Virus record (IMG/VR): IMGVR_UViG_3300047440_000139
Span: 1-64,000 of that record
From: a virus
Strand: one strand, 5' to 3'
Length of the DNA: 64,000 nt
This document shows positions 1-8,250 of this stretch, one piece after another; within the stretch, counting starts at the first letter, position 1, and each line of letters opens with the position of its first letter. A program made the translations under genes and the position numbers. The notes beneath the pieces were generated by a model. The model was given only the letters and a program-made list of their open reading frames with translations, did not search any database and was not told the DNA's origin.

Positions 1-811
1 TGCCGTCGTCAGGGGTGAACACCGTGGTCGTCCGGGACTGGCCGGGCGACACCTGCTCCGCGAGTTCAGCCTGCGGGTCGACGGGAGGCGGCGGGGGCGT
101 GGGCTCTGGTGTGGCCTGGGCGATGAACTGGTTGAAGACCTTGGCCGTCCGCCCGACGTCGAAGTTGAAGTAGGCGGTCTGCAGGATTTCGTTTCGGAGC
201 AAGCCGCTGAACTCGTCGGGCTCCATCAGCCACGCCTTCCAGGCATCGCTGTTGTCGACCTCGTCGTAGGTGGGCACAGCCTTCGCCAAGTCGGTGAAGT
301 AGTGCGCCCTGCGCTCGTCCGTCGCGGCACCCGCCACGGTCTCCACGGTCGTCGCCTGGGCCGCCATCTGCTTCCGCAATTCCGCGATCTCAGCTGTCAG
401 CTTGGCCCTCTCCCCCGCATCGGTCTCGCGACTGATCCGGCGCATCAGGTCAATCAGGTCGTCTCCGTAGGTTTCGGTGTCCTCGTCCGTGACCAGGGGG
501 GTCACCGGGGCAGTCGCTGCGGGCGGCGCTCCCGGTGTCGCGGACGGGGCGGCCTTGAGCTCCTCGATCTGCTGTTGAAGCGCCGTGATCTGGCCACGAA
601 GGGACGGAACCTCGGCGTTGTACTTCCCCTGCAGGGTCTGGAACTTGTGCTGCCAGTCGTCGGCGGCCGGTGCGGCTGCGGGCGGCGGGTCTGCCGGGGG
701 CTCGTTCGGAGGGGGTTGAGGTGGTGTCTCCTGTCCGGCGATGATCTCGGCGTCCAGGGCTTCCACTTCCGCCGCCTGCCGCTGCACGGCCTCGGGCACT
801 CGCGTATTCAT
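1..811 (-). CDS. Scaffolding protein, C-terminus cut by window edge
   Basis: An open minus-strand frame runs from an ATG at 811 to the window edge without a stop. The visible protein begins MNTRVPEAVQRQAAEVEALD. It is rich in Pro, Ala, Glu and Gln, with a Gln/Glu/Leu helical stretch near residues 70-90 suited to a coiled coil, and further charged helices follow. GGAG lies about 8 nt before the start. Low complexity, acidic character and a place directly after the portal are typical of phage capsid scaffolds, which chaperone coat assembly and leave the head. The gene expected next, the coat protein, is at the other end of the window. Assigned by position and composition, not by a motif. Confidence 0.7.
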   Translation of the reverse strand, partial: MNTRVPEAVQRQAAEVEALDAEIIAGQETPPQPPPNEPPADPPPAAAPAADDWQHKFQTLQGKYNAEVPSLRGQITALQQQIEELKAAPSATPGAPPAATAPVTPLVTDEDTETYGDDLIDLMRRISRETDAGERAKLTAEIAELRKQMAAQATTVETVAGAATDERRAHYFTDLAKAVPTYDEVDNSDAWKAWLMEPDEFSGLLRNEILQTAYFNFDVGRTAKVFNQFIAQATPEPTPPPPPVDPQAELAEQVSPGQSRTTTVFTPDDG

Positions 812-865
812 TCACGTCTCCAGCTGCAACTCGGGGTCGGCGGGGGCCGGTATCCCTATGGTCAG

Positions 866-1117
866 CTACGTCAGCGGGACCTTGTGGCCCTGCTTCTGCA
901 GCACGTCCCGTGCGGTTAGCACGGTTCGGTGCAGTTCCCGGAGAGTAGCGAGGCGGCCTCTAAGCTCGTGGGCGTCTGCGTCGATACGCGCGCCGAGGAG
1001 CCTAAGGGTGACGGCCTCGATCTCCGTCTTGAACATCTCGTCCACGTCGCGCCATCTCGGGGTCTCCTGCAGCTGGGCTAGGCCAGTGAGGGCGGCCGTC
1101 GTGGGCGTCGTAAGCAT
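866..1117 (-). CDS. Small helical protein between portal and scaffold
   Basis: An 83-residue frame fills the gap between portal and scaffold in the late minus-strand operon. It reads as one or two amphipathic helices rich in Leu, Arg, Asp and Glu (LRLLGARIDADAHELRGRL), with no Cys, membrane segment or recognisable catalytic motif. Position suggests a virion-assembly accessory. The family is not recognised. Reality rests on its fit into the operon with short spacers on both sides. Confidence 0.6.
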   Translation of the reverse strand: MLTTPTTAALTGLAQLQETPRWRDVDEMFKTEIEAVTLRLLGARIDADAHELRGRLATLRELHRTVLTARDVLQKQGHKVPLT

Positions 1118-1159
1118 CTGGCCGGACGCTGATCGCGCGACCGTCTTTTGTCAATACGA

Positions 1160-3427
1160 TCAGCGCATGTCGCCCTGCACCGGCGCTCCGTTCTCCAGCT
1201 GCTGGGCGTTGCCCTGGGTGGCCCCCGGCCCCGGCGGCGTGCCGCCCTGCATGCCGCCCTCGGCCGGGCTGCCGCCCGCCGCCGGGGCCCCCGGCTGGGC
1301 CTGGGCGGTGAGCGCCGCCTGGGCCTGCATCCTCTGGCGCAGGGTGTCGAGGTCGGGCACCACCTTGTCGGTGTCCATCTGCAGGGTCTTGGCGGTCTCG
1401 CGGAGCACGGCGGCCCGGCCCTCGACGCCCATGATCTGCATGTCGACCGGGTTGGCGGTGGTGGCCAGGAACTCGGTGCGCCGCACCTGGGCGGCCTCGC
1501 GGGACACGAGGTTGCTCGCGCCACGCGCCACGATGTTCACGTCGCCCTTGAGCTCCTGATCGGTCTCGTAGCGCATGTTGAAGTAGTAGAGGCGCTCCAG
1601 CAGCGGCTCCATGACGTTGATGTCGATGTTCTTGATCACGCTGGTGATCATCTTCCCGGCGTTGGACATCAGCATGCTGAGCCCGCTGGCGGTGCGCCCC
1701 GCGCCAGCGGCCCGGCTGTCGCCGGTCATGTAGCGGGGGATGCCGCTGTACTCGTCGGCCATGGTGGTGAACTTGTCGAACAGCGCCATCAGGTCCGGCA
1801 GGGTCGACTGCGGCTGGAAGAACCGGATCGGCGGGTCGGCGCTCGCCCCGCCCATCGGGTCGCTGTTCAGCTGCCAGATGCGCCACGGCTTCAACTGGGT
1901 GATCTGCTCCCCGGGCGCGATGCGGTCGGTGAGGATGCCCACCTGGGGACCGGAAGCGAGGGCGGCGTTGTTGATCATGGCGCGGCTGGCCGCGTTGACG
2001 ATGTCCTGCGGGTCCTTCACGAGGTCGGCTACGCTGTTGCCCCAGAAGTTGCCGGGCACGCGTTCGTAGGACGTGGCGTAGTACGGCCGCCGGTTCAGCG
2101 GGTCGGGGTTGAGCGTCGCCTTGATGACGTAGGGCCCGATCAGCCACGCCTCGACCTGATACTCCTTGGTCGCCTCGGGGACCTGGGCCTTGGTCATCCC
2201 CCAGTCCAGCAGCATCTGGCCGTTCACCGAGCCCCAATACTGCAGCCCGTCGATGATGCCGTCGGGGTTGGACGCGAGGCTGGTGCTGGGCCGCCCGGCC
2301 GCCTCCTCCTCGTCGATCTCGTCGTACAGCCACATGCGCATGCCGCTGCCGCCGTAGTTCTCCAGCACCGCCCGGATCGCCCCGTCGTCGTAGCCGGGGA
2401 CACCGAGCATCTCCTGCAGGTCCTGGCGCGACAGCGGGTGGCGCTCGATGAAGTCGCCGTCCTCCGGCGAGGTGGCGCTCGGGCTCGGGTAGACCTTGAA
2501 CGGGTCGACCCGCTCCCACTCCTTGCAGAGCTTGACCTGCACCACCGCCTCGCCCTGCGGACCCCAGGTCAGGTACGGCTTCATCCTGATCACCGGCCCC
2601 TTGATGACGGCGGTGGGGAAGGTGGTCAGGTCGTTGATGAACTCGTCGAGGGCCTGCATGAACCCGCCTTCGAGCAGCTGGTCCTCCATCTTGTCGGCCA
2701 TGCGCGCGACGCGCTTCTCGGCGATCTCGCGGACCGCCCCGAGGGCTTGGTCCTTCATCATCGAGATCATCTTGACCGTCGCCATCGGGTCGGGCGGCTC
2801 GCCCTGGCCCTGGGCGGCGGCCATCATCTGGTCCTTGAGCGGGCCGGTCGCGGCCGCCACGATCAGGTCGTTCACCTCCGGCGGGAGCTCGGCGATCGGG
2901 GTGGGCGTGATGGACCACGGGCGTTCCTCGCCCGTCGTCATCATCACGTCCCTGATCCACGCGGCGGCCGCCCGGCACTTGTGCCCGGTCAGCCCGGCGT
3001 ACACCTCGCTGCCGCCCTCCTGCTGGATGGCGGCCAGCTTCTGCGGGGTGTAGGTGGCCCGGCGGGCGCGCATGTTGTCGAGCATGCGCTGCTCGATGCT
3101 GCCGAACCGCCGCGCGTCGCGCGCCAGGGTGAACTTGTGCTTGATGTGCCCGGCCAGCCCGGTGATCAGCGGGGCCGCTTGCCGCTGCTCGGCGGCGGCG
3201 CGGTCGTCGGCGTCCCGCTGCTGCAGCGCGCCGAGGCTCATGGCCCGCATGCCGGAGTTCTGCAGCACCACGACATTGGAGCCGCCGCTGTTGGCCGGAC
3301 CGGCGGGCGTGGTCACCGCGCCGGGGATGGCGGTCGACCCTGCGACAGGCGGCGCATAGCCGCCGCTGCTCCCGAAGGGGCTGGGGCTTGGGGGGATGCC
3401 GCCCCCGCCGGGCGTCATGACGGCCAT
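1160..3427 (-). CDS. Portal protein
   Basis: A 755-residue protein directly downstream of TerL. Residues 1-60 are Gly/Pro-rich. The central part has the mixed alpha/beta character of portal proteins (PYLTWGPQGEAVVQVKLCKEW; PYYATSYERVPGNFWGNSVADLV), followed by a long helical region containing MSNAGKMITSVIKNIDINVM. The C-terminus is rich in Gln, Pro and Gly. Portals form the dodecameric ring at one capsid vertex through which DNA is packaged and ejected. The size matches the large portals of podoviruses of the P22 type and relatives. The order TerL, portal, small protein, scaffold, coat supports the call. The ATG at 3427 leaves an 11-nt gap to TerL. Confidence 0.85.
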   Translation of the reverse strand: MAVMTPGGGGIPPSPSPFGSSGGYAPPVAGSTAIPGAVTTPAGPANSGGSNVVVLQNSGMRAMSLGALQQRDADDRAAAEQRQAAPLITGLAGHIKHKFTLARDARRFGSIEQRMLDNMRARRATYTPQKLAAIQQEGGSEVYAGLTGHKCRAAAAWIRDVMMTTGEERPWSITPTPIAELPPEVNDLIVAAATGPLKDQMMAAAQGQGEPPDPMATVKMISMMKDQALGAVREIAEKRVARMADKMEDQLLEGGFMQALDEFINDLTTFPTAVIKGPVIRMKPYLTWGPQGEAVVQVKLCKEWERVDPFKVYPSPSATSPEDGDFIERHPLSRQDLQEMLGVPGYDDGAIRAVLENYGGSGMRMWLYDEIDEEEAAGRPSTSLASNPDGIIDGLQYWGSVNGQMLLDWGMTKAQVPEATKEYQVEAWLIGPYVIKATLNPDPLNRRPYYATSYERVPGNFWGNSVADLVKDPQDIVNAASRAMINNAALASGPQVGILTDRIAPGEQITQLKPWRIWQLNSDPMGGASADPPIRFFQPQSTLPDLMALFDKFTTMADEYSGIPRYMTGDSRAAGAGRTASGLSMLMSNAGKMITSVIKNIDINVMEPLLERLYYFNMRYETDQELKGDVNIVARGASNLVSREAAQVRRTEFLATTANPVDMQIMGVEGRAAVLRETAKTLQMDTDKVVPDLDTLRQRMQAQAALTAQAQPGAPAAGGSPAEGGMQGGTPPGPGATQGNAQQLENGAPVQGDMR

Positions 3428-3438
3428 GTCCTACCCTC

Positions 3439-4851
3439 TCACGTCCAGCCCATCGCCGACACCCTCTGCACCGGCCGCGCCATCTGCCGCTGGTTCACCG
3501 CCCCGCCCTGATCAGCATCTGCGTGCAGGCAGGCGTACTGGTCGGCGTCGGCGATGTGGCTGTGGATGTTCTTCTCCGGCTGATCCTCGCTCTCGCCGGA
3601 TTTCTTGAGCTTGTAGCGGTAGCCCCCCCGCAGGGCGGTGATCAAGGGGCGAGCGCCTTCCGGGCACAGGAGCCGCCCCGGGCCGCCGTCGATCTGCCGG
3701 TTGAGGAACTTCTCTACCGCGCCGACGCGCGCCGCCGTCACATTGGTGCGGGCCGGGATGGACTTGAGCCCGGAGCGCTGCACCATCTCGAAGCAGGTGC
3801 GCTCGTCGGTCTGCGCCCGCGCCTGCCCCGCCGGATCACCCACGACCAGGGCCGGGAAGCCCGGAAACTTGGACGCCAGCAGCGGCTTGAGCTTGGTGTT
3901 GAGGAACCGCTCGATGCCCATGTTGTCCGAGGTGAGGGCGTCATAGGTCAGGAACCTCCCGCGCAGGTCCAGCTGGCTGATGGTGGCGCTGGGGTTGAGC
4001 CCGAAGTCCATGCCGATGATCAGCGGCCGCTCGACCAGCCGGATGGGATTGAGCCGCTGCTTGGCGATGTGGAAGTCGGAGCGGAACGTCCGGTACACGG
4101 GCAGGCCAGCGAGCGACTTCCCGAACTTGGCGTGGACGTAGACGTCTATCCAGTCCTGGCCCTTCCCCTGCATCAGGTTGGGGTAGTAGTCCTGGGGCAG
4201 GTAGTCGAGCCAGTCGGCCTCGGCGGACATGCCTGACGGCTGGATGTACACCCCGCAGTTGGGCGGCGGGTCGTTGAGCAGGAGCTCCCAGCTGGTGTCC
4301 ATGTCGGGCGGGTTCGACGCGCCCCAGATGTGCTTGTTCTCGGTGCCGTCGTCCTTCACGCAGCCGACGCCGTTGTCCAGCTTCGACGGGTAGCGGCCGA
4401 CCCGGCCCTGCAGGGCGTCGAACACCGCGCCGCTGATCTCGCGGAATTCGTCGATGATGCCGAAACTGGTCTGGAGCGACAGCAGGCGGCGCACGTCGTT
4501 CTGGTCGTCGAGGCCCCTGAACAGCACCTCGCACTCGACGTTGCCGAACCGCAGCATGAACTTGAGGTCGGTGCGCAGGAAGTTCCCGGCCAGCCCGTCA
4601 GGGAACCAGCGCAGGAAGTCCGGGATGGATGTGTCTTTCAGCTGCTCGCGGGTGTTGCGCACCCACACCGCCTTGGAGCGCCGGATGCCGTCGCGACAGG
4701 GGGCCATCTGGGCGGCGTGGTAGGCGATCTTCATGATCGCGGCGGTGGTCTTGGTGCTGCCCACCGGCCCGACGATGAGCTCGATGAACTTCTCCCCCAG
4801 GAAGAAGGGAGTGACCGATCCTACTGGAGTGTATTGAAGTGTTTCAGTCAA
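3439..4851 (-). CDS. terL: Terminase large subunit
   Basis: A 470-residue packaging motor. The N-terminal ATPase has a Walker A variant GPVGSTKTT at residues 28-36 and a Walker B FGIIDEFRE with D134 and E135. The C-terminal RNase H-like nuclease starts with IIGMDFGLNPSA (metal-binding D282), has a second acidic motif VGDPAGQ, and ends with an Asp-rich HIADADQYA segment. TerL cuts concatemeric DNA and pumps it through the portal. The gene lies upstream of portal on the same strand. Its start codon region overlaps a plus-strand promoter candidate for the divergent HNH-like gene, an unusual arrangement within a late operon. Confidence 0.93.
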   Translation of the reverse strand: MTETLQYTPVGSVTPFFLGEKFIELIVGPVGSTKTTAAIMKIAYHAAQMAPCRDGIRRSKAVWVRNTREQLKDTSIPDFLRWFPDGLAGNFLRTDLKFMLRFGNVECEVLFRGLDDQNDVRRLLSLQTSFGIIDEFREISGAVFDALQGRVGRYPSKLDNGVGCVKDDGTENKHIWGASNPPDMDTSWELLLNDPPPNCGVYIQPSGMSAEADWLDYLPQDYYPNLMQGKGQDWIDVYVHAKFGKSLAGLPVYRTFRSDFHIAKQRLNPIRLVERPLIIGMDFGLNPSATISQLDLRGRFLTYDALTSDNMGIERFLNTKLKPLLASKFPGFPALVVGDPAGQARAQTDERTCFEMVQRSGLKSIPARTNVTAARVGAVEKFLNRQIDGGPGRLLCPEGARPLITALRGGYRYKLKKSGESEDQPEKNIHSHIADADQYACLHADADQGGAVNQRQMARPVQRVSAMGWT

Positions 4852-4860
4852 CGCTGTAAC
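4834..4860 (+). promoter_or_regulatory. Candidate alphaproteobacterial housekeeping promoter
   Basis: TTGAAG at 4834-4839 and GCTGTAAC at 4853-4860, separated by 13 nt, resemble the Caulobacter consensus TTGACGS-N10-14-GCTANAWC. The expected transcription start falls at about 4866-4868, on the ATG of the HNH-like gene, implying a leaderless message. The elements overlap the start of terL on the other strand. Confidence 0.4.
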
Positions 4861-4867
4861 CTAGGCC

Positions 4868-5317
4868 ATGACCGGCCCTCGACCTAACAACCGCCCGATG
4901 CTCGTCCATCGAAACACCACGCATGGCCTGTCCAAGCACAAGGCTTACCGCGTCTGGTGTACGATGCGAAGTCGCTGCACCCACCCGTCGCAGAAGCAGT
5001 TCAAGGATTGGGGCGGCCGGGGGATCAAGGTCTGCGACCGCTGGCAGGCGTTCGAGAACTTCTGGGAGGACATGGGCTTAGGGTGGGCCGAGGGCCTGAT
5101 GATCGAGCGGATCGACAACGATCTCGACTACCAGCCCGGCAACTGCCGGTGGGCAACCCGCATCGAGCAGGCGAACAACAAGCGCCACACCGTCTGGCTC
5201 GACACGCCGAGGGGCCGCATGTCGATGGCGAACGCCGCCAGGGCTTACGGCATTCCCCGGGCGAAGATCAGGAGCCGCTACTACCGGAGCAAGCCCATGG
5301 ACGACCTCTGGGTCTGA
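4868..5317 (+). CDS. HNH-like free-standing endonuclease, antisense to late operon
   Basis: A 149-residue protein of a family common as free-standing genes in phages. Landmarks are HGLSKHKAYRVWCTMRSRC, a central WGGRGIKVCDRW, and IERIDNDLDYQPGNCRWAT followed by EQANNKR, which resembles the C-terminal part of an HNH/beta-beta-alpha-metal nuclease. The C-terminal 40 residues (ANAARAYGIPRAKIRSRY) look like a DNA-binding helical module. Such proteins usually nick DNA as homing endonucleases and spread themselves. It is the only plus-strand gene in the 0-7 kb late block and sits between TerL and its upstream neighbour, consistent with insertion. Canonical catalytic His residues are not obvious, so activity is uncertain. 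Confidence 0.7.
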   Translation: MTGPRPNNRPMLVHRNTTHGLSKHKAYRVWCTMRSRCTHPSQKQFKDWGGRGIKVCDRWQAFENFWEDMGLGWAEGLMIERIDNDLDYQPGNCRWATRIEQANNKRHTVWLDTPRGRMSMANAARAYGIPRAKIRSRYYRSKPMDDLWV

Positions 5318-5318
5318 G

Positions 5319-5327
5319 TTATCCACA
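5319..5327 (+). promoter_or_regulatory. DnaA-box-like sequence
   Basis: TTATCCACA, identical to the E. coli DnaA box consensus, follows the HNH-like stop codon by one base. A near copy (TTATCCACT) is at 63466-63474, next to the other late-region HNH gene. A single 9-mer can occur by chance, and no cluster is seen. Confidence 0.25.
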
Positions 5328-5341
5328 GGTCTTCAAACAAC

Positions 5342-5371
5342 GCCACCCGCACGCTTGCGCGTGCGGGTGGC
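5342..5371. terminator. Strong hairpin between convergent genes
   Basis: GCCACCCGCACG and CGTGCGGGTGGC form a 12-bp stem with a 6-nt loop (5354-5359). It lies between the plus-strand HNH-like gene and the minus-strand gene at 5454-5795. On the minus strand it is followed by a weakly T-rich GTTGTTTG; on the plus strand there is no T-run. It may act as a bidirectional terminator or attenuator. The rest of 5318-5453 shows no gene. Confidence 0.5.
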
Positions 5372-5453
5372 CCTGGAAGCCAGGGTGGTCATTCTCCGGG
5401 CCGCGGTGAAAGCCGTCGGGCCAGCCGTGGGTTCGACCCGGAGGGGCAGGGTC

Positions 5454-5795
5454 CTAGCTTTGCAGGAAGCGGGTCCACGTCCCCTCCAGGGACGAGACGT
5501 AGAGAGCGCCCAGCCCATTGCCGTGGGCCAGGGACGCACCGCCGTTGATCGACGCACCTCCGTAGCCCCAGACCGTCATCGACGCGGCCCCCTGGTTCTG
5601 GATGAAGATCGTGTCCCCTCCCATGGTGAACGGCAGGGTGATGCTGTCGGCGGCCGTGGCGACGGCGGTGACCTTCACGTAGGGCGCGGTGACCAGGGTA
5701 TCCCCGGCGGCGACCGCACCGCCGCCGGGCTTGGCTGCGGCGATGATCTGCTTGGGGCCGGGAGGCGGCAGCTGGGAGGCGAGGGCGGCGACCAT
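5454..5795 (-). CDS. Small beta-rich protein, possible head decoration
   Basis: A 113-residue protein starting MVAALASQLPPPGPKQ. The ATG at 5795 was preferred to a longer upstream frame because CAGGAGAC lies just before it and the upstream residues look non-coding. The body is Gly/Ala/Thr/Val-rich with alternating beta-like strands (APYVKVTAVATAADSITLPF; DTIFIQNQGAASMTVWGYGG). No Cys, catalytic motif or membrane segment is visible. Its position in the head gene block between TerS-like and TerL genes suggests a virion or decoration protein; this is inference from context. Confidence 0.65.
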   Translation of the reverse strand: MVAALASQLPPPGPKQIIAAAKPGGGAVAAGDTLVTAPYVKVTAVATAADSITLPFTMGGDTIFIQNQGAASMTVWGYGGASINGGASLAHGNGLGALYVSSLEGTWTRFLQS

Positions 5796-5871
5796 GGGGT
5801 TTGTCTCCTGGGGTCCAGGGGCGTGACGTCCCTGGTAGAGGCGGGGGCCGAAGTGGCTAGGAGAGCGGACG

Positions 5872-6645
5872 CTACGCCGGTTTGACGGGGAGGCCAAGGC
5901 TGGACGGCGGCGACAGGCTGCCCGTGCCCCCGCCGAACGCGGCCGCCGCGCCGGGCCCTGCGTTCGGGACGTAGGCGGGCCTGCCGATCTGGCCAGGGTG
6001 ACGCACGTCGAAGTCAGGCACCCTGAGGTTGGAGATGGTGGTGGGCGGCGCGGGGGGTGCGAAGTCCAGGGCCATGGTGGGCGGGGCCAAGGTCGCCCTG
6101 GCCGGGGCTGGGATAGGCTCGGCCAGGGCGTCCCCGCCGCCCGGCTCCCGCGTCTGCGCGGATGGGGGAGCCAGTGGGGGTGATTGCGCCGGGGACGGCG
6201 CAGGAACGAGGGCGGGGCCGGAGTGGATGACGTCCGACCCGTTGACCTGAATGTTGATCTGGAACCCGTTGCCCGCCGCGCCCGGCTGGGTGGAGAGGGG
6301 CTGCGGCTTCAAGCGCCCGATGTCGGTCAGCTGCTTGGCCACCTCCACGGTCAGCGGCGGCGGGATGGCCCCGGCCATGCTCTGCTGGAATAGGCGGGTC
6401 AGCAGCGCCTCGGCCATCATCCCGGCCTTGGCCACGAACAGCATGCCCTGGTCGTGGAACTCGTGTCTTTTTTGCGCGACGAGACGACCGAACCATTCCT
6501 GGGACGCGAGGAGCTCGTAGTCCGTGGGGTCGACGCCGTATCGCTCGGCGATCTCGTGCGGATGCTCCGCGCCCATGGCCAGTTCGGCCACCATTTCAGG
6601 GCTGTAGTGGAGGATCAGCGAGAAGCCGGAGGCGTCGTCTGGCAT
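5872..6645 (-). CDS. Putative terminase small subunit
   Basis: A 257-residue protein from the ATG at 6645. The first 110 residues are helical and include HPHEIAERYGVDPTDYELL, a helix-turn-helix-like segment, then WFGRLVAQKRHEFHDQGMLFVAKAGMMAEALL, resembling the DNA-binding and oligomerisation region of small terminases. The second half is a long Pro/Ala/Ser-rich low-complexity tail. TerS recognises the packaging site and presents DNA to TerL. Placement at the head of the late block supports the role. The longer frame to 7209 was rejected because its extra part overlaps the control region and another small gene. An unknown DNA-binding virion factor is the main alternative. Confidence 0.6.
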   Translation of the reverse strand: MPDDASGFSLILHYSPEMVAELAMGAEHPHEIAERYGVDPTDYELLASQEWFGRLVAQKRHEFHDQGMLFVAKAGMMAEALLTRLFQQSMAGAIPPPLTVEVAKQLTDIGRLKPQPLSTQPGAAGNGFQINIQVNGSDVIHSGPALVPAPSPAQSPPLAPPSAQTREPGGGDALAEPIPAPARATLAPPTMALDFAPPAPPTTISNLRVPDFDVRHPGQIGRPAYVPNAGPGAAAAFGGGTGSLSPPSSLGLPVKPA

Positions 6646-6673
6646 GGCATGAGTGTAGGGGAAGGCCCGGAGC

Positions 6674-6699
6674 GGGGCCAGCCCGGGGAGGCTGGCCCC
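6674..6699 (-). terminator. GC-rich hairpin upstream of TerS-like gene
   Basis: GGGGCCAGCC and GGCTGGCCCC pair perfectly over 10 bp around a 6-nt loop, in the gap between the 53-aa gene and the TerS-like gene. There is no T-run on the minus strand, so attenuation or RNA processing is more likely than simple termination. Confidence 0.4.
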
Positions 6700-6767
6700 T
6701 GGGTCCCGCCGGAGAAGTTCCTTGGGGGGGCTGTTCAGTGTGACGTGACCGTGCCGGGAATATAAGC

Positions 6768-6929
6768 TTAGGCTTCGTCCTCGACAAGGGCAGCGCTGGC
6801 GATGCGCGTCGCGCGGCGGCGGTAGTCGTCCTTGAAGTCCTCCGGCTGCTCCTCCCAGAGATCGAACAGGGTCGACTTGAACGTCTCGTCGAACAGCGCC
6901 TTGGCGGCGCGTTCTGGGTCGATGTGCAT
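6768..6929 (-). CDS. 53-aa acidic protein, first late-strand gene
   Basis: A short frame MHIDPERAAKALFDETFKST... ends DYRRRATRIASAALVEDEA. It has the composition of a real helical protein: alternating charged and aliphatic residues and Trp within FDLWEEQPEDF. GGGAA precedes the start by about 9 nt. It is the first gene on the minus strand after the divergent control region. Family and function are not recognised. Confidence 0.55.
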   Translation of the reverse strand: MHIDPERAAKALFDETFKSTLFDLWEEQPEDFKDDYRRRATRIASAALVEDEA

Positions 6930-7154
6930 GGTGTGGGTTCCCAAGGTTCGATGCCCCTCGGACGGAGAGAGTGCGGGGATTTGGGGTGGGAAACAAGGGG
7001 GAACGTGAGTGTGTGCTCAGTAGACACCCCAAGGATTTTTGGGTTGTGGGCTGAGACGAACGGTTAATGGACCGGGCACCCCCACCCCCCTCGGTCCCAT
7101 ACCCCCCCGTCCCCCCCGCCTCACGTCTGGAACGGTGTCGGATTTGACTTCGCC

Positions 7155-7169
7155 GTCTATTTGATAGAC
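7155..7169. promoter_or_regulatory. Inverted repeat, possible operator
   Basis: GTCTAT-TTG-ATAGAC is a perfect 6-bp inverted repeat 6 nt downstream of TTGACT (7144-7149). If that hexamer is a -35 element, the repeat fills the spacer and -10 zone, a classical operator position. The -10 itself is poor. Confidence 0.35.
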
Positions 7170-7322
7170 ATTCTTGGGGCGGGGCGAAGCGCGTCTCGCA
7201 TGCGGTCATGAAGACCAGTGATCTTTGAAATCGTGAAACGAGGCGATACCCGAACGCATAGCGCGTTGGGTTCCCCGCCGCTTGGCCGCCCGTTCAAGGG
7301 ATCGGTCGAGCTAGCCCTAGGG

Positions 7323-7340
7323 GTTTACCCCGGGGTAAAC
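7323..7340. repeat. 18-nt palindrome, copy 1 (exact)
   Basis: Exact GTTTACCCCGGGGTAAAC, ending 24 nt before the ATG of the first plus-strand early gene (7365) and just upstream of its AAGGA ribosome-binding site. Confidence 0.95.
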
Positions 7341-7364
7341 ATTCACATATCAAGGATACTTGAA

Positions 7365-8141
7365 ATGACCAAAGCTACCCTTAAGACCATCTCCGCCGCG
7401 AACGTGTCCAAGGTTGTTGACGGCCTCGTTGCCGTTGCCGTCGAAGACGCAAAGGCCGGTGTGTCGCGCCTCTCGCAAGTCGCGGCCATCGTGCGTTCGC
7501 TAGGACGCCCGATCACCGGGGCGGAATGGGACAGTCTCGTGAAGCCCGGTCTAGTCGCCGGGCTGGAGAAGTCGAAGATCAAGAACCCGGGCGTCATGGC
7601 GTCGAAGTTCAAGACCGCCGGTCTTGGTCTCGCCTCCGGCCTCCCTCAGTTCAAGGCCAACGGCCGAACCCTGCGAGACTATCTCGCCGAGTGCGCCGCG
7701 CCGATCCGCGAAGCCGTCCTTAAGGACGGGCGTGCGATCGTGGACACGGCCAAGAACGGAGGGCGGAAGCCTACCACGGCGAAGGCCAAAGCCGCCGCGA
7801 AGGCCGCGAAGGCCACGGCCAAGGCGACCGAAACCCTTAGCGCGTCCAAGTCGGATGACGCGGGGCATGACGTGTCGCGCTATCACGCGCTCGCCGTGTC
7901 CCTGATGGGTTCCGAGGCCGCCGGGACGATGCTGCTGGCGATCCTTAAGGATCACCGCGCGGCGTTCGATCTGTGGGCCAAGGACCAACTGGCGAAAGCC
8001 GTGGACACGTCCAAGCCCGCGAAGGCCGCGAAGCCCGCGCCGGAACCGTCCAAGGACGACAAGGCCATTGCCGCGCAACTGCTGGCCATGGCCAACGCGT
8101 CCAAGGCGCGTGCCGACAAGGTGAACGGCAAGGCCAACTAA
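7365..8141 (+). CDS. Early Lys/Ala-rich basic protein, function unknown
   Basis: A 258-residue protein starting MTKATLKTISAANVSKVVDG; AAGGAT lies 9 nt upstream and the 18-nt palindrome just before that. Residues 1-125 look globular and helical (RLSQVAAIVRSLGRPITGAEWDSL). Residues 130-160 are a KAAAKAAKATAKATE run like histone-like or nucleoid-protein tails. Residues 165-210 are a second helical unit, and the tail is again rich in Lys and Ala. First position on the early strand and its own strong terminator suggest high early expression. A DNA- or RNA-binding role is plausible from the basic repeats, but no family is recognised. An upstream in-frame ATG at 7218 would translate through the palindrome and was rejected. 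Confidence 0.8.
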   Translation: MTKATLKTISAANVSKVVDGLVAVAVEDAKAGVSRLSQVAAIVRSLGRPITGAEWDSLVKPGLVAGLEKSKIKNPGVMASKFKTAGLGLASGLPQFKANGRTLRDYLAECAAPIREAVLKDGRAIVDTAKNGGRKPTTAKAKAAAKAAKATAKATETLSASKSDDAGHDVSRYHALAVSLMGSEAAGTMLLAILKDHRAAFDLWAKDQLAKAVDTSKPAKAAKPAPEPSKDDKAIAAQLLAMANASKARADKVNGKAN

Positions 8142-8158
8142 CCCGAACGTCAACCTAA

Positions 8159-8189
8159 CCCCGCGCCCATTGGGCGCGGGGTTTTTTTT
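8159..8189 (+). terminator. Rho-independent terminator
   Basis: CCCCGCGCCC-ATT-GGGCGCGGGG forms a perfect 10-bp stem with a 3-nt loop followed by eight T residues. It ends the transcript of the basic early protein. Confidence 0.95.
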
Positions 8190-8198
8190 GTGCCTTGC

Positions 8199-8216
8199 GT
8201 TTACCCCGGGGTAAAC
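8199..8216. repeat. 18-nt palindrome, copy 2 (exact)
   Basis: An exact copy between two rho-independent terminators, with flanking C and G extending the symmetry to 20 nt. No gene starts within 100 nt, which makes it an exception to the usual placement. Confidence 0.95.
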
Positions 8217-8250
8217 GTCCCACCCGTCTCACACTTGCGTCAACCCAGAC

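Larger units (their letters stand above)
6930..7364. other. Divergent control region between late and early genes
   Basis: About 435 nt without a convincing gene separates the leftward virion operon from the rightward early genes. It holds C-tracts at about 7078-7120, the inverted repeat at 7155-7169, a TTGACT at 7144-7149 that could be a -35 element, and one copy of the 18-nt palindrome just before the first early gene. No clear minus-strand promoter could be picked by eye. Confidence 0.6.

Noticed and set aside
5390-5460. GGTTCGACC, like a tRNA T-loop, with a possible 7-bp acceptor (GGCCCTG/CAGGGTC)
   Set aside because: D and anticodon arms do not form and the T-stem is only 3-4 bp; no tRNA and no integrase nearby to suggest an attachment site.
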